A DNA stretch of 64,000 nucleotides from Vibrio gigantis (GCF_024347515.1 NZ_AP025492.1:62001-126000); one strand, 5' to 3'; positions 17,630 to 27,181 are shown, counted from the stretch's first letter. The notes: generated by a model from the sequence alone, not told the origin. Made by a program: numbers and translations.

Positions 17630-17658
17630 AAAAAGAGCCTCCTTGTGAGGCTCTTTTT
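17630..17658. terminator. Bidirectional terminator between prlC and asnC
   Basis: AAAAAGAGCCTC-cttgt-GAGGCTCTTTTT, a 12-bp stem with A/T flanks that works on both strands. Confidence 0.93.
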
Positions 17659-17677
17659 GTATCGATTTATTAAGCGA

Positions 17678-18142
17678 TTATGGATTCACGTTGCGGTTGA
17701 TTGGGTTCTGCAATGAAATCAGTGTCTCGGTCGATTGCACTTCATCGATCGCCTGCAGCTTATCGATCAATACAAATTGCAGCTCTTCAATCGACTTACA
17801 CATCAGCTTTACAAAGATATTGTAAGCACCTGTGGTGTAGTACGCCTCAACCACTTCGTCTAAGGCATTCAGTTTAGCGATCGCCGAGTGGTAATCTTTG
17901 GCAGCATTCAGGTTGATGCCAATAAAGCAACATACGTCGTAACCTAGCTTTTTCGTGTTTACCACAACCTCGGTACGCTCAATAATGTCGGCTGATCTCA
18001 TTTTTTCGATGCGAACGTGAATCGTCGCAGGGCTGACATCGAACTGCTTTGCCATTTCAGCATAAGGAGTACGCGCATCTTCCATCAAAGTTTTGAGAAT
18101 GGCACGGTCTAGATCATCAAGACGAGCTGTGGTTGTGGACAT
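17678..18142 (-). CDS. asnC: AsnC, Lrp-family regulator
   Basis: 154-aa DNA-binding regulator; in E. coli it activates asnA in response to asparagine. The winged helix-turn-helix occupies ~8-65 (YAEMAKQFDVSPATIHVRIE). The RAM ligand domain follows, with LGYDVCCFIGI, LDEVVEAYYTTGAYNIFVK and STETLISLQNPI, close to E. coli AsnC along its whole length. No asnA neighbour lies in the window. The gene is divergent from the c-di-GMP gene at 18233 with a 90-bp gap. Confidence 0.9.
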   Translation of the reverse strand: MSTTTARLDDLDRAILKTLMEDARTPYAEMAKQFDVSPATIHVRIEKMRSADIIERTEVVVNTKKLGYDVCCFIGINLNAAKDYHSAIAKLNALDEVVEAYYTTGAYNIFVKLMCKSIEELQFVLIDKLQAIDEVQSTETLISLQNPINRNVNP

Positions 18143-18232
18143 GCATAATCCTTAGATTGAATGAAAAACATACCGGCTTGAGTACACATCATAGCCAAGG
18201 GTGATAATATTAGCAGTAACTATCGGGTTAGG

Positions 18233-21200
18233 GTGAATTCAGTGCGATTTTCGTTATTTTTAATTGTGATGTGTTGGAGTTTTTTTGCTTCAGCTCAGGC
18301 AAAAGATGTGTTGGTTATTCACTCTTATCATCAAGGCTTTTTCTGGACCGATGATTTCCATAAAGGACTATCAGATGAGCTCGATCGTGATGGGCTGTCT
18401 TATCGTGTCGTTTATCTTGATAGTAAGCGGTATCAAAATCCTGAATACCTAGAGCGTGTGTACCAGCTTTATCACACCAAGTTAATGCACGAAGAGTTTG
18501 CGGCGGTTGTGGTTAGTGATAATAACGCACTCAATCTAATGAAGCGTCTCGCGCCCGACCTCAAAGGTACCCCTGTAATCTTTGGCGGTATCAACAATTT
18601 CTCCCCTAAAATGATTGAAGGCTTAAATGCTACCGGCATTACTGAAGATATAGACTTGGTAGGCAACATAGAGCTGATTAAACGCCTTCAAGCAACCGTA
18701 AAGAAAATCTACATTGTTACCGATCATTCAGTAACGGGTGAGGCCATTCGTTCTCAAATCGATCTGTTCATCAAAACCCACCCGGATTTTTCTGACCTCG
18801 TTGAGCATTATGTGCCGGATTCTTACCAAGAGTTAACGGCCTTTTCTCAACGTGCTGACCTAGGAAAGAGCTTCCTGTTTTGGGCGTACTACCGCGATGC
18901 ACAAGGTAGGGTGAGTAGCGATGAAGATTGGCGACAACTGAACATAAAGACCCAAATTCCGTTGTATATGGTGCACGATCTCGGGCTAGGTTTTGGTGCG
19001 ATTGGTGGTGTGATTCAAAGTGGTGAAACGCAAGGTCGAGATACGGGACGCGTGCTATTGAGTGTACTGAACAATCCTAATGATCCATTGCCATTGGTGG
19101 TTGCTGGCGCGCCAGAAATAAAACTCGATTACCAACAAATCTCACGTTGGGACTTGGGCGCAGAGAACGAAGCTTCGGTGACCTTCCTCAATAAGCCGAA
19201 GTCATTTTTGGTGCGCTATCGCGATGAAATTCGCACCATGGGTTTGTTGTTTTTGGTTATGTCGTGCGTCATCGCGACCTTGGTGTATTACCTCAATCGT
19301 CTTAAGAAAAGCGAGCGTGCTAGTCGACAAAGCCAACTATTGCTTGAGTCGATATTTGACCAAAGCCTGCAGTTCATGGGGATCATTGATAAGGGCGGTG
19401 TGTTGTTGTCGAGCAACAGCAAGCTGCATGAGCTGCTTTATAATCAAGGCTATAAACTGGGAACGCCGCTGCAGCACCACCAACACTGGGAAGATTCTGC
19501 ACGAGAAGTGTTAACCGAATATTTCATCACAAAAAATGAGCACCCAGCCTTGCGATTTGAAGCCGAGGTGTGGTGTCGGGATCGCGGTGCGATGGTGTTG
19601 GATATTTCATTGAAGCCGATGCCCGGCAGTGAAGAGGAAGACATTCAGTTCCTATTTGAGGCGCGCGACGTGACTTCGCGTAAACTTGCTGAGAATAAAC
19701 TGTTCCAACGTGAAGCGAACTTGAAGCTGTATTACGACAAACAGCCAGTGATGATGATTACACTTGATGGCAATAATCGCATTCAACAAGTGAACCAATT
19801 TGCCGAGGAGCTTTTGGGTTACCCACTAGATCAGCTATTAGGGCATCGTCCTAGAGAGTTCTATGTTGATGAGAACGCGATGATTCCTCGTCATATCTTG
19901 TTGCAACCACAGCATAAAATTCGTGGTGTGTGGCGTCGTGATATCGAATATCGCCATGCCGACGGCAGCAAGATCTGGATTCGTGAAAATATCCGCCCGT
20001 TGGTCGAGTCTGATAAGCTGTTGATTGTGGGTGAAGACATCACCGAGACGCACGAGCTTTCTGAAAAGTTAGAGTATCAAGCTCGCTATGACCTGCTGAC
20101 TGACACCTTCAACCGTAACCACTTTGAGCAAGAGCTGCAAAAAGCGCTTAAAGAGGTTGAGAGTCACATGCGAACTCATGCGATGTTGTTTTTAGATTTG
20201 GATCAGTTGAAGGTCTTGAACGACACCGCGGGACATGAAGCAGGTGATGCTGCGATCTTGTTTAGCGCCAACCTGCTAGAAGATGTACTGCCTTACAATG
20301 CGGTGTTAGCGCGAATGGGTGGCGATGAATTTGCAGTATTAATGAAAGACTGTACTGAGCGAGATGCGGTTAATGTGTGTCGCAGTATTATTTCGATGAT
20401 GAGCGAGAATCCATTCTTGTGGGATGATATTCGACTCAATCTGACTTGTTCTATTGGTATTCGATTGATTGACCATACTGCCGCTTCACCGCAGATGGTG
20501 CATGCTCAGGCGGATGCCGCGTGTCACGCGGCCAAAGAAGAAGGACGTAATCGCTATAACCTTTACCATCAAGACGATGAAGACCTGCGTCGTCGTCATC
20601 TTGAGATGGAGTGCGTCAACCTAGTGCATGAAGCCTTGGCTAACGATCGCTTAGAGCTGTTTGCGCAGCGTATTCTTGGTTTAGATGAAGACAGCGATAA
20701 AATGCACTTTGAGATCTTGGTACGCATCAAGAACATCAAAGGGGAATACATCTCCCCGGGGATCTTCATGCCAGCCTCAGAGCGTTATAACATCGCGCAT
20801 TTGATTGACCGACAAGTCGTTAGTCAAACCTTGAGTTGGTTGGAGCAACGTCCAGAGATAATTGAAGAACTGGGGATGTGTTCAATCAACCTTTCCGGCC
20901 ACTCGATGGGTAATCGTGAGTTTGTAGAGTTCTTGATAGAGAGCTTAAGGGATTCATCTATACCGTGTCATAAGGTTTGTTTAGAAATCACCGAAACGGC
21001 CGCCATGAGTAACATGAAGCAGGCGATCAAATTCTTCACTCGGATCAAAGAGCTCGGTTGCATGATTGCATTGGATGATTTCGGTTCAGGGCTATCGTCA
21101 TTTGGTTATCTGAAAAAACTGCCCGTCGATATTGTAAAGATCGATGGTCTATTTGTACGTGATATTGATGTCAATGAGATGGACCATGTGATGGTTCGCT

Positions 21201-21391
21201 CGATTAATGATCTTGCTAAGCAGATGGGCAAGCACACCGTGGCTGAATTCGTTGAAAATACCCAGATCATCGACAAGCTGATCGAGCTTGGTGTGAACTA
21301 CGCGCAGGGCTACATCATAGGACGACCTAAGCCACTGGCGGAGCTCGTTGAAGAGTTAAGGCAAGAACGCGAGATAGAGCCATTGGTTTAG
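18233..21391 (+). CDS. Periplasmic-sensing GGDEF-EAL c-di-GMP protein
   Basis: 1052 aa. A signal peptide (~1-23) is followed by a periplasmic domain of the ABC-transporter substrate-binding family (~25-310; KDVLVIHSYHQGFFWTDDF), a membrane helix (~335-355), two PAS-like regions (~370-490 and ~505-615), GGDEF (residues 696-700 within ARMGGDEFAVL) and EAL. The EAL signature reads EILVR (827-831), with the later residues NLSG, EITET, DDFGSG (948-953), KID and a final QGYIIGRP. The GGDEF catalytic residues are intact, there is no RxxD inhibitory site, and the EAL metal ligands look intact, so both activities are possible. It probably couples a periplasmic ligand to c-di-GMP. Start is GTG at 18233 or, equally possibly, GTG at 18242. 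Ligand unknown. Confidence 0.85.
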   Translation: MNSVRFSLFLIVMCWSFFASAQAKDVLVIHSYHQGFFWTDDFHKGLSDELDRDGLSYRVVYLDSKRYQNPEYLERVYQLYHTKLMHEEFAAVVVSDNNALNLMKRLAPDLKGTPVIFGGINNFSPKMIEGLNATGITEDIDLVGNIELIKRLQATVKKIYIVTDHSVTGEAIRSQIDLFIKTHPDFSDLVEHYVPDSYQELTAFSQRADLGKSFLFWAYYRDAQGRVSSDEDWRQLNIKTQIPLYMVHDLGLGFGAIGGVIQSGETQGRDTGRVLLSVLNNPNDPLPLVVAGAPEIKLDYQQISRWDLGAENEASVTFLNKPKSFLVRYRDEIRTMGLLFLVMSCVIATLVYYLNRLKKSERASRQSQLLLESIFDQSLQFMGIIDKGGVLLSSNSKLHELLYNQGYKLGTPLQHHQHWEDSAREVLTEYFITKNEHPALRFEAEVWCRDRGAMVLDISLKPMPGSEEEDIQFLFEARDVTSRKLAENKLFQREANLKLYYDKQPVMMITLDGNNRIQQVNQFAEELLGYPLDQLLGHRPREFYVDENAMIPRHILLQPQHKIRGVWRRDIEYRHADGSKIWIRENIRPLVESDKLLIVGEDITETHELSEKLEYQARYDLLTDTFNRNHFEQELQKALKEVESHMRTHAMLFLDLDQLKVLNDTAGHEAGDAAILFSANLLEDVLPYNAVLARMGGDEFAVLMKDCTERDAVNVCRSIISMMSENPFLWDDIRLNLTCSIGIRLIDHTAASPQMVHAQADAACHAAKEEGRNRYNLYHQDDEDLRRRHLEMECVNLVHEALANDRLELFAQRILGLDEDSDKMHFEILVRIKNIKGEYISPGIFMPASERYNIAHLIDRQVVSQTLSWLEQRPEIIEELGMCSINLSGHSMGNREFVEFLIESLRDSSIPCHKVCLEITETAAMSNMKQAIKFFTRIKELGCMIALDDFGSGLSSFGYLKKLPVDIVKIDGLFVRDIDVNEMDHVMVRSINDLAKQMGKHTVAEFVENTQIIDKLIELGVNYAQGYIIGRPKPLAELVEELRQEREIEPLV

Positions 21392-21503
21392 GTAAGCCGA
21401 CTTTAGCTGGGATTACCTTTCACCGCTAATATGTATTGTTGAGGCGATCAGGTAAACTGGTTGCCTCTTTTGTTTTGAATACTACTGTCTGTTGGAGACG
21501 ACC

Positions 21504-22283
21504 TTGCAACTACAACTGATTTGCGAAGATGCTACACAAATCGATCATCTGAATGACTTAGCGACCCGTTGGAATTTATCTCACGACGAAAGCAGCGAAT
21601 TTGCTTTGGTGCTGACTAGCGAACGCCTTGAGCTACGCAAAGTAGACGAACCCAAGTTAGGGGCTATCTTCGTTGATTTAGTTGGCGGCGCGGTTGGTCA
21701 TCGACGTAAGTTTGGTGGCGGTAAAGGTCAAGCTATTGCCAAGGCGGCAGGTTTAAATAAAGGTGCTACGCCAACCATTCTTGATGGTACGGCTGGCTTA
21801 GGGCGTGATGCATTTGTACTGGCTTCTCTAGGTTGTAAGGTGCAAATGGTCGAGCGTCACCCTGTTGTTGCAGCGTTGCTTGATGATGGATTACAGCGTG
21901 CACAGCAAGACCCTGATATTGGTGGTTGGGTAAGCGAACGTATGACGTTGATTCACGCTTCGAGCCATGATGCGTTGGATAAGCTTAGTAACGATCCTAA
22001 TTTTGAACAGCCTGATGTGGTGTACCTCGATCCAATGTACCCGCACCCTGAGAACAAAAAGAAATCAGCTTTGGTCAAAAAAGAGATGCGCGTATTCCAA
22101 TCTTTAGTGGGTGCGGATCTGGATGCTGATGGTCTATTTGAACCGGCGATGAAGTTGGCATCGAAGCGAGTTGTGGTTAAAAGACCCGATTATGCGGCTT
22201 GGTTACACGAGCAAAAGCCGAGCATGGCAATCGAAACCAAAAAGAATCGTTTTGATGTGTATGTGAAAGCATCAATGACTTAG
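21504..22283 (+). CDS. rsmJ: 16S rRNA (guanine(1516)-N2)-methyltransferase
   Basis: SAM-dependent methylation of G1516 in 16S rRNA. 259 aa from a TTG at 21504, chosen because GGAG (21494-21497) lies six bases before it; an in-frame TTG at 21492 overlaps that site. Motifs: [20 protein letters not shown], the SAM motif [18 protein letters not shown], and catalytic LDPMYP. The last five codons and the stop are duplicated in tandem just downstream (22266-22305). Confidence 0.92.
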   Translation: MQLQLICEDATQIDHLNDLATRWNLSHDESSEFALVLTSERLELRKVDEPKLGAIFVDLVGGAVGHRRKFGGGKGQAIAKAAGLNKGATPTILDGTAGLGRDAFVLASLGCKVQMVERHPVVAALLDDGLQRAQQDPDIGGWVSERMTLIHASSHDALDKLSNDPNFEQPDVVYLDPMYPHPENKKKSALVKKEMRVFQSLVGADLDADGLFEPAMKLASKRVVVKRPDYAAWLHEQKPSMAIETKKNRFDVYVKASMT

Positions 22284-22305
22284 ATAAAGCATCAATAACT
22301 TAGAG
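22266..22305 (+). repeat. Adjacent 20-bp direct duplication over the rsmJ stop codon
   Basis: AAAGCATCAATGACTTAGAT (22266-22285) is followed at once by AAAGCATCAATAACTTAGAG (22286-22305), 18 of 20 bases alike. The first copy contains the rsmJ stop TAG. Consistent with a fairly recent tandem duplication by slippage. Confidence 0.85.
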
Positions 22306-22388
22306 ACACGCTAAGAAAATTTCCCGTCATAAATACGATAAAATGCCATTTAACACTTGCGATAGTCGCGTTACGGATGTATATCTAA

Positions 22389-22411
22389 CTAAGAATCATT
22401 ATTATTCTTAG
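22389..22411 (+). promoter_or_regulatory. Fur box upstream of the cysteine-rich gene
   Basis: Inverted repeat CTAAGAAT (22389-22396) / ATTCTTAG (22404-22411). It shares the 15-mer AGAATCATTATTATT with the Fur box at 38778-38796 and matches the classical 19-bp Fur consensus at about 13 of 19 positions. It ends 13 bp before the start codon, where bound Fur would block transcription. Confidence 0.75.
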
Positions 22412-22424
22412 CTGGAGTTGTAGC

Positions 22425-23015
22425 ATGGCTAAACGCTTTTGTAAGTTAAACCGTCGAGATATCACTGAACACCTGGGCGAGATCCACAGCTTGGTTACTG
22501 AACCTAAGTTTGTGTGTCGTTCTTGTGCTCGTTCTTCGGCGGATCAAGCTAATCTATGCAAACCAACAGCAATTCCACCTCTTGGCTGTCAGAACAAGCC
22601 TGTAGAAGAGAAGGCAGCATGCGGCCTGTTAGCGGAAACATTACCTGTACCCGAGCTATCGCTCGCGGAAATCAACGAGTCAATTGAGCCTAGCGTGCAA
22701 ATATTCGATCCAGCCGCTGCTGATATTGCCCCTCATCTTGCAAAAAAAGAAGCAGTACAGAAAAAAGCCAAGCTGAAAAAACTGATGGCGAAGGCGAGTG
22801 GTGATGAGAAAGCAGAACTCAAGCGTGCGAAGAAAGCGGCCAAGAAACAAGAGAAGTACAACAAAAAGTTAGTGAAGATGATTAAGAAGCAGCAAAAGCT
22901 GTTTAAGAAAAGTCAGAAACTGGAAAGTGATCTTGAACGCATCAACCTACAACTTGATGACGTTGCCTTCACTGAAACCAAGACTCAGGTAGTGAGCCAT
23001 AATCACATCCACTGA
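22425..23015 (+). CDS. Fur-box-controlled cysteine- and lysine-rich protein of unknown function
   Basis: 196 aa, cytoplasmic (no signal peptide, no membrane helix). The N-terminal ~70 residues contain six cysteines (6, 31, 34, 45, 55, 66), including CRSC, suited to an Fe-S cluster or zinc. Residues ~105-180 are a Lys/Ala/Glu-rich coiled coil (KKAKLKKLMAKASGDEKAEL), and the C-terminus is SHNHIH. The Fur-box palindrome immediately upstream implies expression under iron starvation. GGAG lies 8 bp before the ATG; a strong terminator follows, so it is monocistronic. I do not recognise the family. An iron-sparing or metal-handling role is inference only. Confidence 0.75.
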   Translation: MAKRFCKLNRRDITEHLGEIHSLVTEPKFVCRSCARSSADQANLCKPTAIPPLGCQNKPVEEKAACGLLAETLPVPELSLAEINESIEPSVQIFDPAAADIAPHLAKKEAVQKKAKLKKLMAKASGDEKAELKRAKKAAKKQEKYNKKLVKMIKKQQKLFKKSQKLESDLERINLQLDDVAFTETKTQVVSHNHIH

Positions 23016-23053
23016 AGTTGATTTGAATGGTTTGTTGCTACCGCGATGATTTA

Positions 23054-23080
23054 AAAAGAGCGACCTTAGGTCGCTCTTTT
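23054..23080. terminator. Terminator of the cysteine-rich gene
   Basis: AAAAGAGCGACC-tta-GGTCGCTCTTTT, a 12-bp stem with T/A flanks, usable in both directions (the convergent EamA gene follows). Confidence 0.93.
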
Positions 23081-23127
23081 GCTTTTTGGGGTTATCCGAG
23101 CTAACTCATGCAGCTCATTGAAAGCCG

Positions 23128-24006
23128 TTAGGCGTTGCTTGCGGATCTTGCAACGCGCTTCTTTACCCACGTCTCATTGACGAATAGAGAGAGCAAGATA
23201 ACAGCGCCACCAATAGACAATCGAACCAAATCGACATCTCTGTTCCAAATCAGGATATTCACTACAAGGCCCGCAGGTACTAATGCATTGTTCATCACCG
23301 CCAGCGCACCAGCATTCACCATGCACGCGCCTTTATTCCACATAAAGTAACCCAATCCCGAGGCAATCAAGCCAAGGTAGATCAGGATTCCCCATTGAAG
23401 TGTTGTGGTTGGCAGTTTTTCAGGGTTGCCCAGCAGCATGAAAGCAACCGACGCGACGCATAACGCCCCTAGGTAGAAGTAACCAAATACTGTTCGCTGA
23501 GGTAACTCGGTCGATTCTTTCTCCATCACCACTTTGTAGCCCACCTGACCGATAGCAAAACAGAGGTTCGCGCCTTGTACGACAAGGAAGCCAACTAAAA
23601 AGTTTTCGTTGATGCCTGCGAATTTAATGAATACCGCGCCCAATACCGCAATTGCAGCTGTCACTAAGTACCACGGAGAGAATTGCCCTTTAAGAAAGTC
23701 ATAAATCAGGGTGACGTAAATTGGTGTGAAAACCGTAAATAAAAGGACTTCAGGAACGGACAGCAGTAAGAAAGACTGATAGTAGAAGCAGTACATTAGG
23801 CCAAGCTGGATACCACCAATCGCCATCAATTTAGCGATCAGCTTACGCGATATGCCGCGAAACTTTAGAAAAGGAAGAAATACGATGCCAGCAAGGGCAA
23901 CACGCATTAAAACAGAGAACCAAGAGTCAACCTGACCCGCAAGGTAAACGCCGATCAGGCTAAAGGAGAAGGCCCATAGGAGGGTAACACCAGCTAAATA
24001 GCTCAT
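23128..24006 (-). CDS. EamA/DMT-superfamily transporter
   Basis: 292-aa inner-membrane protein with about ten hydrophobic helices in two EamA halves, of the type annotated as carboxylate, amino-acid or amine exporters. The start MSYLAGVTLLWAFSFSLIG begins in the first helix, as usual for the family. Monocistronic and convergent with the cysteine-rich gene. Substrate cannot be told. It is a distinct relative of the EamA gene at 28533-29441. Confidence 0.85.
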   Translation of the reverse strand: MSYLAGVTLLWAFSFSLIGVYLAGQVDSWFSVLMRVALAGIVFLPFLKFRGISRKLIAKLMAIGGIQLGLMYCFYYQSFLLLSVPEVLLFTVFTPIYVTLIYDFLKGQFSPWYLVTAAIAVLGAVFIKFAGINENFLVGFLVVQGANLCFAIGQVGYKVVMEKESTELPQRTVFGYFYLGALCVASVAFMLLGNPEKLPTTTLQWGILIYLGLIASGLGYFMWNKGACMVNAGALAVMNNALVPAGLVVNILIWNRDVDLVRLSIGGAVILLSLFVNETWVKKRVARSASNA

Positions 24007-24058
24007 AGTAAAACTTCGTTAATAAGATATGAGCTGTATGTTACCTAACCTTAAATCA

Positions 24059-24493
24059 TTAGTCTTCTGAATCTCTTAGAGGCACGACCAGCATATCAAC
24101 CGGAGACGCGTTGATCAGTTGTCGTGTTGAAGAAAGCAGCTTACTCCAAAAGTCTTGATGATGACCACAAACCACGAGATCAACATTGAACTCGTTGATG
24201 GTGTCACACAGCTCATGACTTAAATCACCACTGCCAACGAGGGTATGGGTGATCGGGTATTGAGCGTGCTCAGCAAAATTTTGCAGCTGAATACGAGATG
24301 CTTCCATCGCGTTGTGCTGGGTTTCGGCCATGTTGATATCAATCAGGCCAGTGTAGAGCTCTGCGTAGTTAATATCGATATGGATAAAAGAGACTTTGGC
24401 TTCCAATGGCTTTGCCAATGCTACCGCTTTATCCACAATTAATTTGCTGTCTTCTGATAAATCGACCGCGACCAAAATATGTTTGTAACTCAT
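24059..24493 (-). CDS. uspA: Universal stress protein A
   Basis: 144 aa from the ATG at 24493, preceded by a perfect AGGAGGT; the in-frame ATG 42 bp upstream is rejected. Usp fold: MSYKHILVAVDLSEDS at the N-terminus, VVCGHHQDFWSKLLSSTRQL near the C-terminus. Cytoplasmic stress and stationary-phase protein. It is divergent from ftnA-uspB; in E. coli uspA and uspB are also divergent neighbours. Confidence 0.93.
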   Translation of the reverse strand: MSYKHILVAVDLSEDSKLIVDKAVALAKPLEAKVSFIHIDINYAELYTGLIDINMAETQHNAMEASRIQLQNFAEHAQYPITHTLVGSGDLSHELCDTINEFNVDLVVCGHHQDFWSKLLSSTRQLINASPVDMLVVPLRDSED

Positions 24494-24682
24494 ATCGCTA
24501 CCTCCTTTATTCATTGTCTGATTAAAGACTAGCACTATGCGATGGCTTTTTTTGCTGAAGTGATCTCATATCCATCGTCTTGCGTAGTGAAGGTTCGAAA
24601 TATCGGTTAACTAATGGTCAGCGAGATATTAATAAAATAGTGATATAGTAAAGAAAATTGAGGATGTAATTAGGAGTCTTAA

Positions 24683-25210
24683 ATGCTGTCAAAAACTATG
24701 GTTGAGCAACTGAATGATCAAATTAACCTAGAATTTTTCTCATCCAATCTATACTTACAAATGAGTGCTTGGTGTGAAGACAAAGGATTTGAAGGTGCAG
24801 CTGAGTTTCTGCGTGTTCATGCAGTAGAAGAAATGGAACATATGCAGCGTCTTTTCACTTACGTAAGCGAAACAGGTGCAATGCCAATTTTGGGTGCGAT
24901 TGAAGCACCAAAACATGAATTCGAAAGCCTTGGCGCAGTGTTCCGTGAAACTTATGAACATGAGCAGATGATTACTGAAAAGATCAACAAATTGGCTCAC
25001 GTTGCTTTCAGCACACAAGACTACTCAACCTTTAACTTCCTGCAATGGTACGTTGCAGAGCAACACGAAGAAGAGAAGTTGTTTAAAGGTGTATTGGATA
25101 AGCTAGAACTTGTTGGTGAAGACGGTAAAGCATTGTTCTTTATTGATAAAGACCTAGCGCAATTGGCAAAAGATGGTTCATCTTCAATTATGGAAGCTCC
25201 TGCCGTTTAG
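24683..25210 (+). CDS. ftnA: Ferritin
   Basis: Iron-storage ferritin, 24-mer cage, 175 aa. Ferroxidase-centre residues are in the FtnA positions: Glu17 (NLEFF), Glu50 and His53 (VEEMEH), with later Glu in YEHEQ and QHEEEK. The sequence keeps the non-haem ferritin pattern and not the bacterioferritin one. TTAGGAGT precedes the ATG. Placed between divergent uspA and co-directional uspB (68-bp gap), so co-transcription with uspB is possible. No clear Fur box was found in its 150-bp upstream region. Confidence 0.95.
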   Translation: MLSKTMVEQLNDQINLEFFSSNLYLQMSAWCEDKGFEGAAEFLRVHAVEEMEHMQRLFTYVSETGAMPILGAIEAPKHEFESLGAVFRETYEHEQMITEKINKLAHVAFSTQDYSTFNFLQWYVAEQHEEEKLFKGVLDKLELVGEDGKALFFIDKDLAQLAKDGSSSIMEAPAV

Positions 25211-25278
25211 GTAGCACGAGAAAGACACTGATTGTCTTTTTCTTTTGAGTTTTCTTATGAAGATGTAGGGAGGAAAGG

Positions 25279-25602
25279 ATGATCAGCGGCGACACTATTC
25301 TATTTGCACTAATGGTTGTGACTTGCGTGAACTGGGCGCGTTATTTTACTGCGCTAAGAACACTCATTTATATAATGCGAGAAGCGCATCCTCTACTTTA
25401 TCAACAAGTAGATGGAGGCGGTTTTTTCACAACCCATGGCAATATGACCAAACAGGTTCGCCTGTTTAGTTACATCAAAAGCAAAGAGTATCACCATCAT
25501 CACGACGAAGTTTTTACTTCGAAGTGCGATCGTGTAAGGCAGTTATTCATACTCTCTTCCGCTTTGCTCGGTGTAACGTTGCTGTCTTCTTTCATCGTCT
25601 AA
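25279..25602 (+). CDS. uspB: Universal stress protein B
   Basis: 107-aa inner-membrane protein with hydrophobic helices at both ends. The central pattern [16 protein letters not shown] followed by KQVRL matches E. coli UspB closely. UspB is sigma-S dependent in E. coli and linked to ethanol tolerance. AGGGAGGAAAGG precedes the ATG. Follows ftnA. Confidence 0.92.
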   Translation: MISGDTILFALMVVTCVNWARYFTALRTLIYIMREAHPLLYQQVDGGGFFTTHGNMTKQVRLFSYIKSKEYHHHHDEVFTSKCDRVRQLFILSSALLGVTLLSSFIV

Positions 25603-25760
25603 GTTATTTAGTACGTGTGAAGTAGAACTTAGGTTTTTGGTGTAAAGCTTCGGTTGTTGGTTCGCTAAGCCAAGTAGTGGTTTTACTGCTGTCTGCAAAT
25701 TGTACAATTGAACATCAATTGCAAAGTTTAAAATTGCCGCTAAAATAGCGAGCAATTAGT

Positions 25761-25791
25761 AAGGATGTGCTGTTTATGCACATCCTTTTTT
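25761..25791 (+). terminator. Terminator between uspB and the YhiN-like gene
   Basis: AAGGATGTGC (25761-25770), loop tgtttat, GCACATCCTT (25778-25787), then a T run. It lies 158 bp after uspB and only ~60 bp before the next start, so it could end uspB mRNA, a short RNA starting near 25740, or act as an attenuator. Confidence 0.88.
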
Positions 25792-25852
25792 ATTGATGGC
25801 ATTTTGAGAACAGGGCGTCCTCAAGGTGCAAAGTGAAGAAAGCAGAACCACA

Positions 25853-27046
25853 ATGAGTGAAAAATTTGATGTAATCGTAATTGGTGCGGGCGCCGCAGGC
25901 TTAATGTGTGCCGCGGAAGCCGGTAAACGTGGCCGACGAGTGCTGGTGGTTGATCATGCGAAAAAGCCAGGCAGAAAAATTTTAATCTCAGGTGGTGGCC
26001 GTTGTAATTTCACTAACTATGATGTTTCAGCAAACAACTTCCTGTGTAACAACCCTCACTTTGTGAAGTCAGCTTTATCTCAATACACCAACTGGGATTT
26101 TATCTCGATGGTGAGCAAGTACGGCATTGAGTTCGAAGAGCGAGATCATGGCCAGTTGTTCTGTGTGAATGACCATACAGCAAAAGACATCGTGAGCATG
26201 TTGCTTGAAGAGTGTCAGCAAGCAAAAGTCGAACAGCGCTACCGTTGTGATGTTCACTCTATCGAAAAGACCGACTCTGGCTTCAAGATGCACCTCAATA
26301 CCGACCAAGTTGAATGTGATTCACTGGTGGTCGCGACCGGTGGTTTATCGATGCCTAAGCTGGGCGCAACGCCATTTGGCTACAAGATTGCAGAGCAATT
26401 CGGTCTGTCCGTCATGCCGACCACAGCAGGCTTAGTGCCGTTCACGCTACATAAAGAAGACAAAGAAGATTTCGCTGAGCTTTCTGGTATTGCGATTCCT
26501 GCAGAGATCACGGCGCAAGACGGAACCTTGTTTAAAGAAGCACTGCTGTTTACGCACCGTGGTCTATCTGGTCCTTCGGTACTGCAAATCTCTTCATTCT
26601 GGAAAGCGGGTCAATCGGTTTCGATTAATCTAGTTCCTGAAGTGGATGTGGCTGAACTGCTTGCAAATTCTCGCGAGAAGCACCCAAATCAAAGCCTGAA
26701 AAACACCTTGGCGAAAGCACTGCCAAAGCGTTTTGTTGAGGTATTAATTGACCGTAAAGAGCTGGAAGACAAACCGCTCAAGCAGTTTAATGAAAAGCAG
26801 CTTAGTGGTATTGTTGAGCACCTAGAGAACTGGAAAATTGCGCCAAACGGCACCGAAGGCTACCGTACTGCGGAAGTCACTTTAGGCGGTGTGGACACCA
26901 ATCACCTATCTTCAAAAACCATGGAATGTAAGAGCGTTTCTGGCCTCTACTTCATAGGTGAAGTAATGGATGTAACGGGTTGGCTTGGTGGTTATAACTT
27001 CCAATGGTGTTGGAGTTCTGGCTTTGCTGCAGGCCAGTGGGTTTAA
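25853..27046 (+). CDS. YhiN/HI0933-type flavoprotein
   Basis: 397 aa from the ATG at 25853; a GTG at 25826 in frame would add nine polar residues and cannot be excluded. The FAD-binding Rossmann motif is VIVIGAGAAGLMCAAEAGKRG, then GRKILISGGGRCNFTN, and near the C-terminus GLYFIGEVMDVTGWLGGYNF. The length matches E. coli YhiN (400 aa). The physiological reaction of this family is not established. Monocistronic. Confidence 0.87.
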   Translation: MSEKFDVIVIGAGAAGLMCAAEAGKRGRRVLVVDHAKKPGRKILISGGGRCNFTNYDVSANNFLCNNPHFVKSALSQYTNWDFISMVSKYGIEFEERDHGQLFCVNDHTAKDIVSMLLEECQQAKVEQRYRCDVHSIEKTDSGFKMHLNTDQVECDSLVVATGGLSMPKLGATPFGYKIAEQFGLSVMPTTAGLVPFTLHKEDKEDFAELSGIAIPAEITAQDGTLFKEALLFTHRGLSGPSVLQISSFWKAGQSVSINLVPEVDVAELLANSREKHPNQSLKNTLAKALPKRFVEVLIDRKELEDKPLKQFNEKQLSGIVEHLENWKIAPNGTEGYRTAEVTLGGVDTNHLSSKTMECKSVSGLYFIGEVMDVTGWLGGYNFQWCWSSGFAAGQWV

Positions 27047-27181
27047 GCTTGTGTAGAGACAATAAAGTTCGCCCGTAGTAGCTCTGCATATTAGCCTCTT
27101 TTGTTCTGATTTTGATAGACAAACCCTCATGCCTACGTTGATAAGTATGAGGGTTGTTGAGAGCATATAACGCTTTGTAAG

